Assembly: GCF_017874425.1 (NCBI RefSeq)
Contig: NZ_JAGGLL010000009.1
Location: forward strand, 62,001 to 126,000
Length of the DNA stretch: 64,000 nucleotides
Reading direction: 5' to 3'
Origin: Clostridium punense
GTDB lineage: Bacteria > Bacillota > Clostridia > Clostridiales > Clostridiaceae
A program made the translations under genes and the position numbers. Positions 45,381-54,374 of this stretch are shown here, piece after piece. The notes beneath the pieces are model-generated. The model worked only from the letters and a program-made list of their open reading frames with translations, was not told the DNA's origin and did no database searches. How positions within the stretch are numbered: position 1 is the stretch's first letter; each line of letters opens with the position of its first letter.

Positions 45381-45845
45381 TCTCCCTCAACCGCCTACCC
45401 CTTAAATGTATTTCATACTGAATTAAACAATGCACAATCTTATTTTTTAAAGTAACTTTAGAAAAAACTAACTCTCACCCAAATAAAATTCTTCAATTAT
45501 ACTTTAAAAACATGGCAAATTTAAATTTCACTAGATTATACAATTATTATACTTAATAAAACACATTTTCGCAACGTAATTCCAAATTATTTTATTGCAT
45601 ATTTTTCCTCGTTGTTTATATTCCTATATTTTTTATATTTATGACACTTTTATTTATAATTTTACTTTTATACTCAAATTAAAGCAACTCAGTTTAACCT
45701 TATTAACGTTTCTCATTTATTGAAGCCATAGGTTAAATATGTAAATTATCTCATTAAATTCATGGATATCTTTCTCAATTTAAGGAACCTTTTAGGAGAC
45801 TGAACTTATAACTAATGGATAAATTTATTCAATTTTTTTAACCCC

Positions 45846-45906
45846 TGAAAGTCTATACTACATAGAACTAATGTCAGAACCTACCTTGGTTCCATTAAGA
45901 CTTTTC
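45846..45906 (-). repeat. Family 2 degenerate repeat, copy c
   Basis: Minus strand: AAGTCT...GGAACCAAGGTAGGTTC...ATAGACTT. The outer arms AAGTCT/AGACTT and inner arms GGAACC/GGTTC can pair. A likely inverted partial copy lies at 45781-45816 (AAGGAACCTTTTAGG). The gene-free stretch 45381-45993 otherwise shows only AT-rich sequence. Confidence 0.4.
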
Positions 45907-45993
45907 TAGTATTAATAAAACTTATCATAAATAAGTTAGACTTTTTCTAAGAAGTTATCTACAAAAGGCTTTTAAAACTTACTTCTAATTAAG

Positions 45994-46038
45994 ATTAAAC
46001 CCCATGAAGCTTTCCTTTTTAGCTTCACGGGGTTTTAA
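45994..46038 (-). terminator. Terminator of the sigma/anti-sigma operon
   Basis: Minus strand: AACCCCGTGAAGCT, a 9-nt loop, then AGCTTCATGGGGTT, followed by TAATCTT. The plus strand ends in TTTT, so it may act in both directions. Confidence 0.8.
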
Positions 46039-46055
46039 TTGCTTTTATATTACTA

Positions 46056-47009
46056 TTATTGTGTATCTACTTGTTCCTTATAGCTATTCATAGCATCATC
46101 ATACATAGCCTTTGTTATTTTTAACTGATTTCCTTCTCTTACTACTGACTTAATTCTTTCATTGCTTCCTTGAACTTTATAAACTAAATATTCTTCTCCA
46201 GTTTTCACATTAATCAACTGAACTTCTACGCCATTTATTAATGTTCCATAGCCTAAACCATTAACAACTATTAAATTCTCATCATCATACCAGTTTATTA
46301 ACAGTGGTGAGCTTTGTTTTCCATCATCTTTAATAGCATACTTATACATTGTATTACTATCTTTATCTTTTATAAATATTGTACCTATACCTTCTTCTTG
46401 AGCATTGTTTCCTTTGCCTTCTATAGTTGCTTCTAAATTTTTAGCAATCTTCCAAGTAGAATTGAACTCTATTTTTGTATCCATTGGAACTTTTGTCATA
46501 TCATACTTATCTACTTTTTCTCTATCTTGCACTTTAGCATCACTTGTTATATTAGTTACTTCATTATTTACTATACTTTCAGTACTTTCATTTTTGCTTG
46601 GTTTTGCAACATCAGTAGCCTGCTTTGTTTGTAATGAAGCTGATTCTTTATTTGCACCACTTCCTAAATATTTTGTGGCCATTGGTGTTAAGAAACCTAG
46701 AAGAAAAAATACTGCTGCTATTGCAATACCCTTCCCATAATTGCTTTTTCTTTTCATAATCTTAAGTCCTCCCTTGTTATACTTTTCTCTGTCGATTGAA
46801 GCCATAATTTTATTTCTAGAACTATTAAAATTCATATTTTCCAGTTTAAGCTCTTCATTAAAAGCTTTATCAATTAAAATTTCTTCCTCATAATATTTAC
46901 TGCAGCTTTCGCATTCTAAAAGGTGTTTTTTTATTTCATAATCCATTTCTTCTGACAAGGTGCCATCTATATACTCAATAATTCTATCTTTGCACTCATT
47001 ACAATTCAT
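46056..47009 (-). CDS. Anti-sigma factor with C-terminal DUF4652-like domain
   Basis: 317 aa. The N-terminal zf-HC2 zinc domain has CNECKDRIIEYIDGTL...HLLECESCSKYYEEE (residues 3-42). The TM helix is at about 95-113 (GIAIAAVFFLLGFLTPMAT). A Ser/Asn/Lys linker follows, and the extracellular domain (about 175-300) with WYDDENLIVVNGLGYGTLINGVEVQLIN fits DUF4652. It would hold the adjacent ECF sigma at the membrane until the outer domain senses a signal. It starts 16 bp after the sigma gene and shares its terminator. Confidence 0.87.
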   Translation of the reverse strand: MNCNECKDRIIEYIDGTLSEEMDYEIKKHLLECESCSKYYEEEILIDKAFNEELKLENMNFNSSRNKIMASIDREKYNKGGLKIMKRKSNYGKGIAIAAVFFLLGFLTPMATKYLGSGANKESASLQTKQATDVAKPSKNESTESIVNNEVTNITSDAKVQDREKVDKYDMTKVPMDTKIEFNSTWKIAKNLEATIEGKGNNAQEEGIGTIFIKDKDSNTMYKYAIKDDGKQSSPLLINWYDDENLIVVNGLGYGTLINGVEVQLINVKTGEEYLVYKVQGSNERIKSVVREGNQLKITKAMYDDAMNSYKEQVDTQ

Positions 47010-47025
47010 ACCTTTCTCACCTCTC

Positions 47026-47583
47026 TTACTTTTTAGAAAAGCTTTTATAGTTTTCTCTTATTTTATAATATCTTCTTTTAGCAGTAGATTCAGTAAGTCC
47101 TAATATTTCTGCTATGTCTGTAAAAGTTAAATTTTCAGTGTACCTTAGCATAAGTATCTGCCTATCTGTATCTTCAAGAGTTTTTATATATTCTTTAACA
47201 CTATTTTTAACCTCTCTATATTCTGCACTCTCTTGTGGGGACATATCCTGAGATGACAAGTCATAAGCCTCATCTATATTTCCCTCATAGACCTTTTTGT
47301 TTTTTCTAATATAATCAATAGTTTTGTTTTTTGAAATTTGTAATATCCAATTAGAAAAACTATGCTTTCTGTCATACATTTCTAATTTATTATAAATAGT
47401 TATAAAAACCTCTTGAGTAATATCTTCTGCTGCTTCCTTTTGTTTTATCATATTATATACAAATCTTAAGACCATAACTTCATATTTATTTACAAGGTTA
47501 TTAAAGCTTTCTATGTCACCTTGTAATACTTTATCAACCAGCCTAATATCTTCTAGTAACATGTCACTTTTCATACCCACCAT
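47026..47583 (-). CDS. ECF-type RNA polymerase sigma factor (SigW-like)
   Basis: 185 aa. Region 2 is VLQGDIESFNNLVNKYEVMVLRFVYNMIKQKEAAEDITQEVFITIY (about residues 17-62). Region 4 is YIKTLEDTDRQILMLRYTENLTFTDIAEILGLTESTAKRRYYKIRE (about 132-177). It is paired with the downstream anti-sigma gene. It is the second ECF/anti-sigma pair in the window and not closely similar to the one at 18320. The regulon is unknown. The exact start is uncertain (ATG 47583 or the ATG 9 bp later). Confidence 0.9.
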   Translation of the reverse strand: MVGMKSDMLLEDIRLVDKVLQGDIESFNNLVNKYEVMVLRFVYNMIKQKEAAEDITQEVFITIYNKLEMYDRKHSFSNWILQISKNKTIDYIRKNKKVYEGNIDEAYDLSSQDMSPQESAEYREVKNSVKEYIKTLEDTDRQILMLRYTENLTFTDIAEILGLTESTAKRRYYKIRENYKSFSKK

Positions 47584-47719
47584 TCTCTGTACCCCTCTTT
47601 ATATAATTAATACGAAACAAACTTTATAAAAGTTCACAAAAATAATTAAAAAATTTAAATTCTTCACTTTTCTACATTTTTGTAAGTTAATATCAACTTA
47701 AATCAAAAATAATACTAAT

Positions 47720-48277
47720 TTATTCCTTACCGTATCCTTCTACTATTTTATTAATATAGTCTTTTATTTCTTCTAACCTGTGTGCTTTACTTCTGACACA
47801 AGAGTGTGCTTCATTTTCACATAGGAAGCATCGTCTTCTTGCTATTTGCACTTCTTCTCTGCTAATTCCAATTCCTAACTCATCATACACATCTATATCA
47901 GCTAACCTTCCTAGAGGATGAAGTTCTTCAATTTTAACAGCTCCCCTTTTCACTTCCTTTGAAGTCTTATCTATTATAAGTATAGCGATTGGCCCTTCAT
48001 AGGTAATATTATATAAATCATAAGTTATACTTCCCTTAAAGACCTCCTTAGCTTCCTCTAGTAGGGTGGCTACAATCTTTATAGACTCTTCATTTATTTT
48101 ATATAAACCTGGATAATTTGCTCTTATGCATATAACAGTTTTTTTATACTTTTCACTTAAATTTCTTATTAAATCTGCTCTCTCTTCACGTGCATAGAGC
48201 AGTTTATTAAATACCTCTTCCTCTTTACAATTTATATAATAATCCTTAATTTCTTTCTTACAGTGTTCTATTTTCAT
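47720..48277 (-). CDS. citX: Holo-citrate lyase (citramalate lyase) synthase CitX
   Basis: 185 aa. It transfers the triphosphoribosyl-dephospho-CoA prosthetic group onto the acyl carrier subunit (CitD). Family signatures are LHPLGRLADIDVYD (about residues 125-138) and the Cys-rich RRCFLCENEAHSCVRSKAH (about 152-170). It follows citC by 16 bp on the same strand. No citG (prosthetic group precursor synthase) is in the window. Confidence 0.9.
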   Translation of the reverse strand: MKIEHCKKEIKDYYINCKEEEVFNKLLYAREERADLIRNLSEKYKKTVICIRANYPGLYKINEESIKIVATLLEEAKEVFKGSITYDLYNITYEGPIAILIIDKTSKEVKRGAVKIEELHPLGRLADIDVYDELGIGISREEVQIARRRCFLCENEAHSCVRSKAHRLEEIKDYINKIVEGYGKE

Positions 48278-48293
48278 TATATATCATCACTAG

Positions 48294-49337
48294 TTAATGA
48301 GGAGAATCTGATAACTTGATTCTCTCCCTAATAACTCTTCCTTCCTCAGTTAATAAGAAGTCATAAGTAACCTTTGGTACTATTTTTTTTACTTCCTCCA
48401 AATTATCTTCTTTTATAAGTCGTCTTACCCTTGAAGCACTAATTGGAAGCCCTAGTTCCTCTTTTCTATACACTTCAGTTACTTCTATTCCATACTTAGG
48501 AAGTACCTTATGCAGTGCTTTATTATAAGAACTGGTTACCTCACAGTATGGCTCATTTCCAACGAATCTTTTCTTTATATTAAATTTATTTGCAAAATGC
48601 TTACCAAAAATAGTAGCATCTAAAGAGGTATATCCTTCTAAAACCTGATCTTTCCTTCTTAAAAAGTAGGATGGAAAGGTTGCTGAGGAAATTATATATT
48701 CTCCACCCTCAATAATCTTTACATTACTAAGGTGGCTAGTTCCTTCTTTAACTAACTTATATCTTACTTCAAAAGGAAATAGAGATTTATTTTCTTCTAC
48801 TACAAAAACTAAAAGCTCTTCGCAGTTTCTTGATGCCTCTTCAATTAAATAAAGATGACCTAAAGTTAAGGGATTACAATTTACCACCATAGCAGCTCTT
48901 TGCTTTTCCCCTAAAATATCATACTTTTTCCCTAGTTTGTTTAAGTAACTTTCTATGTTATATACTCCATTTTCAAGAAGGGTAACCTTGCTAACACTAG
49001 CTACTTCCTTATAGCCAACCCCTTGAAAGATTTCAAGATTTTCTGGCTTTGTAAAAATAAAGCTATGATACATTCCTTCTTCAAATAACTTATCATTTAG
49101 AGCATTTATTAAAGTAGCAGTAACTCCTTCTCCTCTTAACTCCTCACTAATAGCAAAACATTTAAAAACTGATTTTGCCTTAGAACAAGTAGCCTTAATG
49201 TCCTCTTCTTGTCTTATAACTACTGTATAATCCACATCATTATCTAAATCTAAATTAAAGCTTTTTAGAAAGCTTCTAACTTCTTCAACATTTTTTTCAT
49301 TCTTTAAGTTAACTTTTTCTACATTTAAGTTGTACAT
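48294..49337 (-). CDS. citC: [Citrate (pro-3S)-lyase] ligase
   Basis: 347 aa. The N-terminal GNAT-like domain (about 1-120, with CFAISEELRGEGVTATLINAL) is followed by a cytidylyltransferase-type domain: VVNCNPLTLGHLYLIEEA (about 149-166, replacing the usual HxGH) and VSISASRVRR-like GLPISASRVRRLIKE. It acetylates the thiol of the lyase prosthetic group with ATP and acetate, activating CitDEF. It is separated from citF by a terminator, so citC-citX is a small operon of its own. Confidence 0.92.
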   Translation of the reverse strand: MYNLNVEKVNLKNEKNVEEVRSFLKSFNLDLDNDVDYTVVIRQEEDIKATCSKAKSVFKCFAISEELRGEGVTATLINALNDKLFEEGMYHSFIFTKPENLEIFQGVGYKEVASVSKVTLLENGVYNIESYLNKLGKKYDILGEKQRAAMVVNCNPLTLGHLYLIEEASRNCEELLVFVVEENKSLFPFEVRYKLVKEGTSHLSNVKIIEGGEYIISSATFPSYFLRRKDQVLEGYTSLDATIFGKHFANKFNIKKRFVGNEPYCEVTSSYNKALHKVLPKYGIEVTEVYRKEELGLPISASRVRRLIKEDNLEEVKKIVPKVTYDFLLTEEGRVIRERIKLSDSPH

Positions 49338-49513
49338 ACACTAACTCTCCTAACTTTTGTACGGGTACTCTCTTAATAAACTCCTTTAAGAATATTACAC
49401 CCTTAGAACTTTTACTTACTTTTTAACTTTCTAATTAAAAGTCCACTACTACATAATATAGGTAATGATTAGTAATATTATAACACAGGAAGGTAATCTT
49501 AACCATGAATGGT

Positions 49514-49532
49514 GTTTTATTTTCAGATGCCT
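49514..49532. repeat. Possible solo end of the family 1 repeat
   Basis: TTTTATTTTCAGATGCCTTA matches the terminal inverted repeat of copies B and F (TATTTATTTTCAGATGCC) at 15-16 positions. The rest of the element is not visible. It could be a remnant or chance. Confidence 0.35.
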
Positions 49533-49540
49533 TATGAAAA

Positions 49541-49604
49541 GAAAAAAACTGTCCTGAAGAAGTTAGTACAACAATTGCATCTCTAACTTCTCTAAGACAG
49601 TTTA
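49541..49604 (-). terminator. Terminator of the citDEF operon
   Basis: Minus strand: AAACTGTCTTAGAGAAGTTA pairs with TAACTTCTTCAGGACAGTTT and is followed by TTTTC, just past the citF stop. Confidence 0.85.
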
Positions 49605-49618
49605 TTATAATTTTTAGT

Positions 49619-51157
49619 TTATAGTGGTTTTTTAATTACATCTATTACTGTTCCATCTCTGTATTCTACAACTGCTACAACCTCATCAGATAAGTCTATA
49701 GCTTTTGGAGTTCCTGTGATTTTTTCAGCTACTTCCTTAAGCTCTTCAATAGTCATTACTGGAAGATTTGTAGCTTTTAATTTTTGGATTAAATCCTGTC
49801 TTCTTGGATTTACCGCTATTCCTCTTTCAGTAACAATTACATCTATGCTCTCACCTGGAGTAGTCACAGTTGTAACCTTATCCTTTATAATTGGAAGTCT
49901 TGCCTTTGTAAGCTTAGTTACAATAATGCTAAGCTTAGCTCCAGCCGCAGTGTCACTATGTCCACCAGAACCTCCCATTATAGTTCCATCAGAAGCTGTA
50001 GTTACGTTTACGTTAAAGTTTGTATCTATTTCTGTAGCTCCTAAAATTACTATATCAAGGTTATTGACTAAAGCTCCCTTGTTGTGTGGGTTTCCATACA
50101 TGGAAGCTGACATTCTCATATGTTTATGAGAAGATGCATAGGATTCAACTGCTTTTAAGTCAAAGCATTGTACATCAAATAGGTTTCTAAATAAACCTTC
50201 TCTGAACATATCTACTAAGTAGCCAGTGATTCCACCTGAAGCAAAGCTTCCTACTATACCTTGCTTTTTCATTATTTCTCTAAGTTCTGCTGCCACAGCT
50301 AGAGATATTCCACCTGCTCCTGTTTGAAAGGACATATCTTCTTTAACAAGACCAGAAGCCATCATTACGTCTGTAGCCATTTTTGCTATTTTAAGCCCAA
50401 TTGGGTCTTTAGTTATTTGAGTTGTTCCTGAAACGATTCCTTTTGGATCTCCAATAGATTCAACCTTAACTACATAATCAACGTAAGTTTGATTTATTTC
50501 TATTGGACAGTTTGGATATGGTACTAAGTTATCAGTTATTGCAACTACAGTGTCTGCATACTCTGCATCTGGCACTGCATAGCCTAAAGCTCCACAAGCT
50601 GACTTTCCAAAAAGACCACTAATATTACCATATTCATCACAGGTCGGTGATGCAATAAAGGCTATATCGATATGTAGGTCTCCGCTTTCTATAGCTCTAG
50701 CTCTTCCACCATGAGTGTGCATTATTGCTGGGTACTTTAATCTTCTCATGGATACTGCCTTTGCTACAGGACCAGACATATAGTTAGCAACTATTTTAGT
50801 TACAACACCATTTTCTATATGCTGAACCAATGGTGAATGCACAGGAAATATGGAACTTGCTGCTACAGTTATATCTTTAACTCCTCTTTTTGCAATGGCA
50901 TCTACCACCATGTTAAGAACATGATCTCCATTTCTTAAATGATGATGGAAGGAGATTGTAATTCCATCTTTAAGTTCTACTTTATCTAAAACTTCTTCAA
51001 GGGAATTATATAGCTTTTGATCTCCTGGAGTTACTGGTTTAACCATGACAGCTTGTTTTGCCTTGCTTTCCATATTACTAAAGGCACCTTCAAAAGGGTT
51101 AACATCTCCGTAGCCTTCTATATATTCTGGAAGTTCTCTTCCTAATAGGTTTTTCAT
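49619..51157 (-). CDS. citF: Citrate/citramalate lyase alpha subunit (acyl-transferase)
   Basis: 512 aa, full length. It swaps the acetyl group on the CitD carrier for the 4-carbon acid, giving citramalyl-ACP and acetate. Family features: DGITISFHHHLRNGDHVLNMVV (about residues 59-80), GGRARAIESGDLHIDIAFIASPTCDEYGN, and GGSGGHSDTAAGAKLSIIVTKL near 400. Because it clusters with mesaconase and methylaspartase genes, the natural substrate should be (S)-citramalate, giving acetate and pyruvate, rather than citrate. It lies 167 bp after citE. Confidence 0.92.
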   Translation of the reverse strand: MKNLLGRELPEYIEGYGDVNPFEGAFSNMESKAKQAVMVKPVTPGDQKLYNSLEEVLDKVELKDGITISFHHHLRNGDHVLNMVVDAIAKRGVKDITVAASSIFPVHSPLVQHIENGVVTKIVANYMSGPVAKAVSMRRLKYPAIMHTHGGRARAIESGDLHIDIAFIASPTCDEYGNISGLFGKSACGALGYAVPDAEYADTVVAITDNLVPYPNCPIEINQTYVDYVVKVESIGDPKGIVSGTTQITKDPIGLKIAKMATDVMMASGLVKEDMSFQTGAGGISLAVAAELREIMKKQGIVGSFASGGITGYLVDMFREGLFRNLFDVQCFDLKAVESYASSHKHMRMSASMYGNPHNKGALVNNLDIVILGATEIDTNFNVNVTTASDGTIMGGSGGHSDTAAGAKLSIIVTKLTKARLPIIKDKVTTVTTPGESIDVIVTERGIAVNPRRQDLIQKLKATNLPVMTIEELKEVAEKITGTPKAIDLSDEVVAVVEYRDGTVIDVIKKPL

Positions 51158-51324
51158 AATCTCACCTCAAATTTGCATTTTTGCTATTCATATCAGACAT
51201 GTGCTCTTAAATTTAGTAATTAATTTTTACAGTTATAAAGCAACTAAATTTAAATATGACTTGAATTACACATCTGCCATAAAATTTCTTCATATCTATC
51301 TTCTAAAGTTTAGCTTCAATTACT

Positions 51325-52197
51325 CTAAATTAATCCTAGAACTTTAGCAAGATCTATAGTAGTTTTAGCTCTATTGATAATTGGAGCATCTACCATTTTT
51401 CCGTCTAGAGAAAACACTCCCTTACCTTCTCTTTTAGCTTCTTCCATAGCTTCTAAAACTCTTTCTGCATGTCTTATTTCCTCTTTAGTTGGGGCATATA
51501 CAGAATGAATTGTATCTATTTGTCTTGGATTTATAGAAGCTTTTCCTGTCATTCCAAGAGACTTAGCTTTTCTTGTGTCCTTTTCTAAGCCTTCAAAATC
51601 ATTAGTATCTGTAAATGGAGTATCAATAGCATCTACTTTCATTGCTTTGCAAGCTACAGCTACCTTATTTCTAGCGTAGAAGATTTCCTCTCCTTCTTTA
51701 GTTCTCTTTATTCCTAAATCAGAAGTTAAGTCTTCTCCACCAAGTAGTATTCCTACAATTCTTTTAGAAGCTTTAATTATGTTATAAACATTTTCTACTC
51801 CGTAAGCACTTTCTACTAGTGGTATAAGTTTTATGCTTTCTTTTTCAAAGCCTTCTTCTTCTTCAATTTTATCTAGCATTGAATTAATTTCCATAAGCTC
51901 TTCTTCAGTAGCTTTTGGAATCATAAGAGCATCTGGCTTTACTCTTGCAATTACATTTATATCCTCACGAGCATATTCAGTAGTTAATGGATTAACTCTA
52001 ACTACTACTTCTACATCACTATAATCTACATTTTTTATAGCTTCTCTAACTAATATTCTAGCACTATCTTTTTCTGTAAGACTTACCGCATCTTCAAGGT
52101 CTAGAATTATAGAGTCTGCACCTAGAATTCCTGCATTTTGAAGCATCCCTGGATTGTTTCCTGGCATGAAAAGCATTGTTCTTCTTAATTTTTTCAT
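51325..52197 (-). CDS. citE: Citrate/citramalate lyase beta subunit
   Basis: 290 aa. HpcH/HpaI aldolase-type TIM barrel: RRTMLFMPGNNPGMLQNAGILGADSIILDLEDAVSLTEKDSAR at the N-terminus and LIPLVESAYGVENVYNII, GEDLTSDLG and ASINPRQIDTIHSVYAPT later. The acidic residues of LDLEDAV and LVESA bind Mg. It cleaves the acyl-ACP thioester to acetyl-ACP and pyruvate (or oxaloacetate for citrate). It lies 11 bp after citD. The assignment to citramalate is from gene context. Confidence 0.92.
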   Translation of the reverse strand: MKKLRRTMLFMPGNNPGMLQNAGILGADSIILDLEDAVSLTEKDSARILVREAIKNVDYSDVEVVVRVNPLTTEYAREDINVIARVKPDALMIPKATEEELMEINSMLDKIEEEEGFEKESIKLIPLVESAYGVENVYNIIKASKRIVGILLGGEDLTSDLGIKRTKEGEEIFYARNKVAVACKAMKVDAIDTPFTDTNDFEGLEKDTRKAKSLGMTGKASINPRQIDTIHSVYAPTKEEIRHAERVLEAMEEAKREGKGVFSLDGKMVDAPIINRAKTTIDLAKVLGLI

Positions 52198-52208
52198 TTT
52201 AAAACCTC

Positions 52209-52472
52209 CTACTGTGCTCTCTTAACAGCAGTTTCTACTCTTGCTTTAATTGTGTAATCAAGAGCGCCCTTGTCCTGTGCTTTTACTATAGCATTTTTAA
52301 CTTCTAAATTTTCTAGAGTTTCAAGGATTACTCTTCTTATTTCTTCACCAAATTGTTTCATTACAATACTTTCAAGCTCAAGCTCTATTCCACCCTCAGG
52401 GTTTGGCATCATAACAATATATATATCATTTGATTCTACTGTTCCTGCCTTTGAAATCTTATTGATTTCCAT
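52209..52472 (-). CDS. citD: Citrate/citramalate lyase gamma subunit (acyl carrier protein)
   Basis: 87 aa. The prosthetic group attachment site is Ser14 in AGTVESNDIY. The remaining segment GGIELELESIVMKQFGEEIRRVI...ALDYTIKARVETAVKRA matches CitD. CitX loads it and CitC acetylates it. The start has GAGGTG upstream, and its leader contains a perfect 12-bp hairpin (52499-52532). Confidence 0.93.
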   Translation of the reverse strand: MEINKISKAGTVESNDIYIVMMPNPEGGIELELESIVMKQFGEEIRRVILETLENLEVKNAIVKAQDKGALDYTIKARVETAVKRAQ

Positions 52473-52498
52473 ATTATCACCTCAGTATTTCAATTGTT

Positions 52499-52532
52499 CA
52501 ATTACTTATAAGTTTTCCTCTATAAGTAATTG
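52499..52532 (-). promoter_or_regulatory. Perfect 12-bp hairpin in the fumB-citD gap
   Basis: CAATTACTTATA and TATAAGTAATTG with a 10-nt loop lie 27-60 nt upstream of citD. The strand downstream is not T-rich, so a processing, stability or translational element is more likely than a terminator. Confidence 0.45.
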
Positions 52533-52642
52533 TTAATTTCCTTAAAAATATCTACTTAGTGCCTATTATTTAGTTTACATGGCATGATTACCTTGTTTAC
52601 TAAATCCTTACACAAATATTAAACTACTACTAATTAAATTTA

Positions 52643-53200
52643 TTATTTTCTGCTTTGTAGATAAGCTTCTTTTCCCATTTCGTAAAGGTTGTTTCCTTCA
52701 CTATCTATAACCACAACTAGTGGTAAGTCTTCCACTTGAAGCTTTCTTATTGCTTCAGCTCCTAAATCCTCATAAGCAACCATTTCTGAAGCCTTAACGC
52801 ACTTTCCAATTAAAGCCGCAGCTCCACCTATAGCTGCAAAATAAACAGCAGTGTTTTCTTTCATTGACTCAACTACTTGCTGTGATCTTAAACCTTTTCC
52901 AACCATTCCTTTTAAGCCTTTTTCTAATAGTTGTGGAGTGTAAGCATCCATTCTATAGCTTGTAGTTGGACCAGCTGAACCAAAAGTCATTCCAGGCTTT
53001 GTTGGAGTTGGTCCAACGTAATAAATTACTGAGTCCTTAACATCTATTGGAAGTTCTTCACCTTTTTCTAATAATTCTACTAATCTTTTGTGTGCTGCAT
53101 CTCTTGCAGTATAAATTGTACCACTTAAAAGCACACTGTCTCCAGCTTTTAAGTCTTTAACCTTTTCTGCTGTAAGTGGTGTAGTTATTCTTTTTTCCAT
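52643..53200 (-). CDS. Mesaconase / class I fumarase-type hydratase, beta (C-terminal) subunit
   Basis: 185 aa. Fumerase_C domain with GTIYTARDAAHKRLVELLEKGEELPIDVKD and the substrate-binding YVGPTPTKPGMTFGSAGPTTSYRMD (about residues 62-86), GMVGKGLRS and YFAAIGGAAALIGKCV. It pairs with the alpha subunit 25 bp upstream. In this cluster the two should hydrate mesaconate to (S)-citramalate; they would also be expected to act on fumarate, as other class I two-subunit enzymes do. Confidence 0.9.
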   Translation of the reverse strand: MEKRITTPLTAEKVKDLKAGDSVLLSGTIYTARDAAHKRLVELLEKGEELPIDVKDSVIYYVGPTPTKPGMTFGSAGPTTSYRMDAYTPQLLEKGLKGMVGKGLRSQQVVESMKENTAVYFAAIGGAAALIGKCVKASEMVAYEDLGAEAIRKLQVEDLPLVVVIDSEGNNLYEMGKEAYLQSRK

Positions 53201-53225
53201 AGGTTATTGTCCCCCTTATTTAATA

Positions 53226-54068
53226 TTAAAGCTCTGCTTCTGCATGTCTTGTAGCATGGCAATTTATATTTACTGCTACAGGAAGTCCTGCAATGTGAGT
53301 TGGATAAGTTTCAATATTTACAGCTAAAGCTGTTGTTCTTCCACCAAAACCTTGTGGTCCTATTCCTAAGTTGTTTATCTCTTGTAGTAGTTCTTCCTCT
53401 AAGTTTGCATAGTAAGGGTTTGAGTTTCTTTCTTCTACTGGTCTAATTAAGGATTTTTTAGCAAGTGTTGCTGCCTTATCAAAAGTTCCCCCAATTCCTA
53501 CCCCAACAATGATTGGTGGGCATGGGTTTGGACCTGCTTCCTTAACAGCCTTTAATACAAACTCCTTAACTCCCTTAAGTCCATCTGATGGTTTAAGCAT
53601 TTTTAATTGACTCATATTCTCAGAACCAAAGCCCTTTGGAGCTACAGTTATTTTAACCTTATCCCCTGGAACTATATTGTAGTATATCATTCCTGGTGTA
53701 TTGTCTTTTGTATTAACTCTATCTAATGGGTCCTTAACTACTGATTTTCTTAAGAATCCCTCATTGTATCCTCTTCTGATTCCTTCATTTATTGCCTCTT
53801 CAAGGTTTCCACCTTCAAAATGAACGTCTTGACCTATTTCTAAGAATACACAAGTTACTCCTGTGTCTTGGCACATTGGCATATCTTCATTTTTTGCTAT
53901 ATTTGCATTTTCTATTATTTGATCTAATATTCCCTTTGCTATATCCCAATCTTCTTTTTCTCTAGCTTGTATTAATCTATTTTTTATATCATCACCTAAG
54001 TAGTAGTTTGCATCTATGCAAAGCTGTCTAACAACTTCAGTTACTTTTTCAACATTAATTTGTCTCAT
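53226..54068 (-). CDS. Mesaconase / class I fumarase-type hydratase, alpha (Fe-S) subunit
   Basis: 280 aa. Fumerase domain with three Cys for the [4Fe-4S] cluster: MPMCQDTGVTCVFLEIG (about residues 57-73, first Cys), GPNPCPPIIVGVGIGGTFDKAA (about 184-205) and INCHATRHAEAEL at the C-terminus. It holds the catalytic iron. I take the ATG at 54068 with GGGAGG 7 nt upstream rather than a GTG two codons earlier. It is first of the fumA-fumB-citDEF transcription unit. A shared palindrome-like site lies about 40 nt before the start. Confidence 0.92.
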   Translation of the reverse strand: MRQINVEKVTEVVRQLCIDANYYLGDDIKNRLIQAREKEDWDIAKGILDQIIENANIAKNEDMPMCQDTGVTCVFLEIGQDVHFEGGNLEEAINEGIRRGYNEGFLRKSVVKDPLDRVNTKDNTPGMIYYNIVPGDKVKITVAPKGFGSENMSQLKMLKPSDGLKGVKEFVLKAVKEAGPNPCPPIIVGVGIGGTFDKAATLAKKSLIRPVEERNSNPYYANLEEELLQEINNLGIGPQGFGGRTTALAVNIETYPTHIAGLPVAVNINCHATRHAEAEL

Positions 54069-54326
54069 TTTCACGCCTCCCTAATTTTTTTGGGTTTTAT
54101 TTATTTATGAATAAGTTCATTTTCTTCAACGACTTTGGAATGAGATTTAAATAAACAAAGGCACCTTCGTTACACCAAAGTTTAAATTTTAGCAATAAAC
54201 TCTCGCCTGAAAAGGATTATATAATTCTCCTTCCAAAATTCCATTAGATAAAAATGACCCTATCCATCTTTAAATTATTTGCATAAATCACATTATATAT
54301 GAGAATATTGTACAAAATAATATATG

Positions 54327-54357
54327 GAAAAAGGCAGTTTAAATAAACCGCCTTTTC
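54327..54357 (-). terminator. Terminator after mal
   Basis: Minus strand: AAAGGCGGTTT/AAACTGCCTTTTT. It separates mal from the mesaconase genes. Confidence 0.85.
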
Positions 54358-54374
54358 ATTTCACCATAGGTGTA

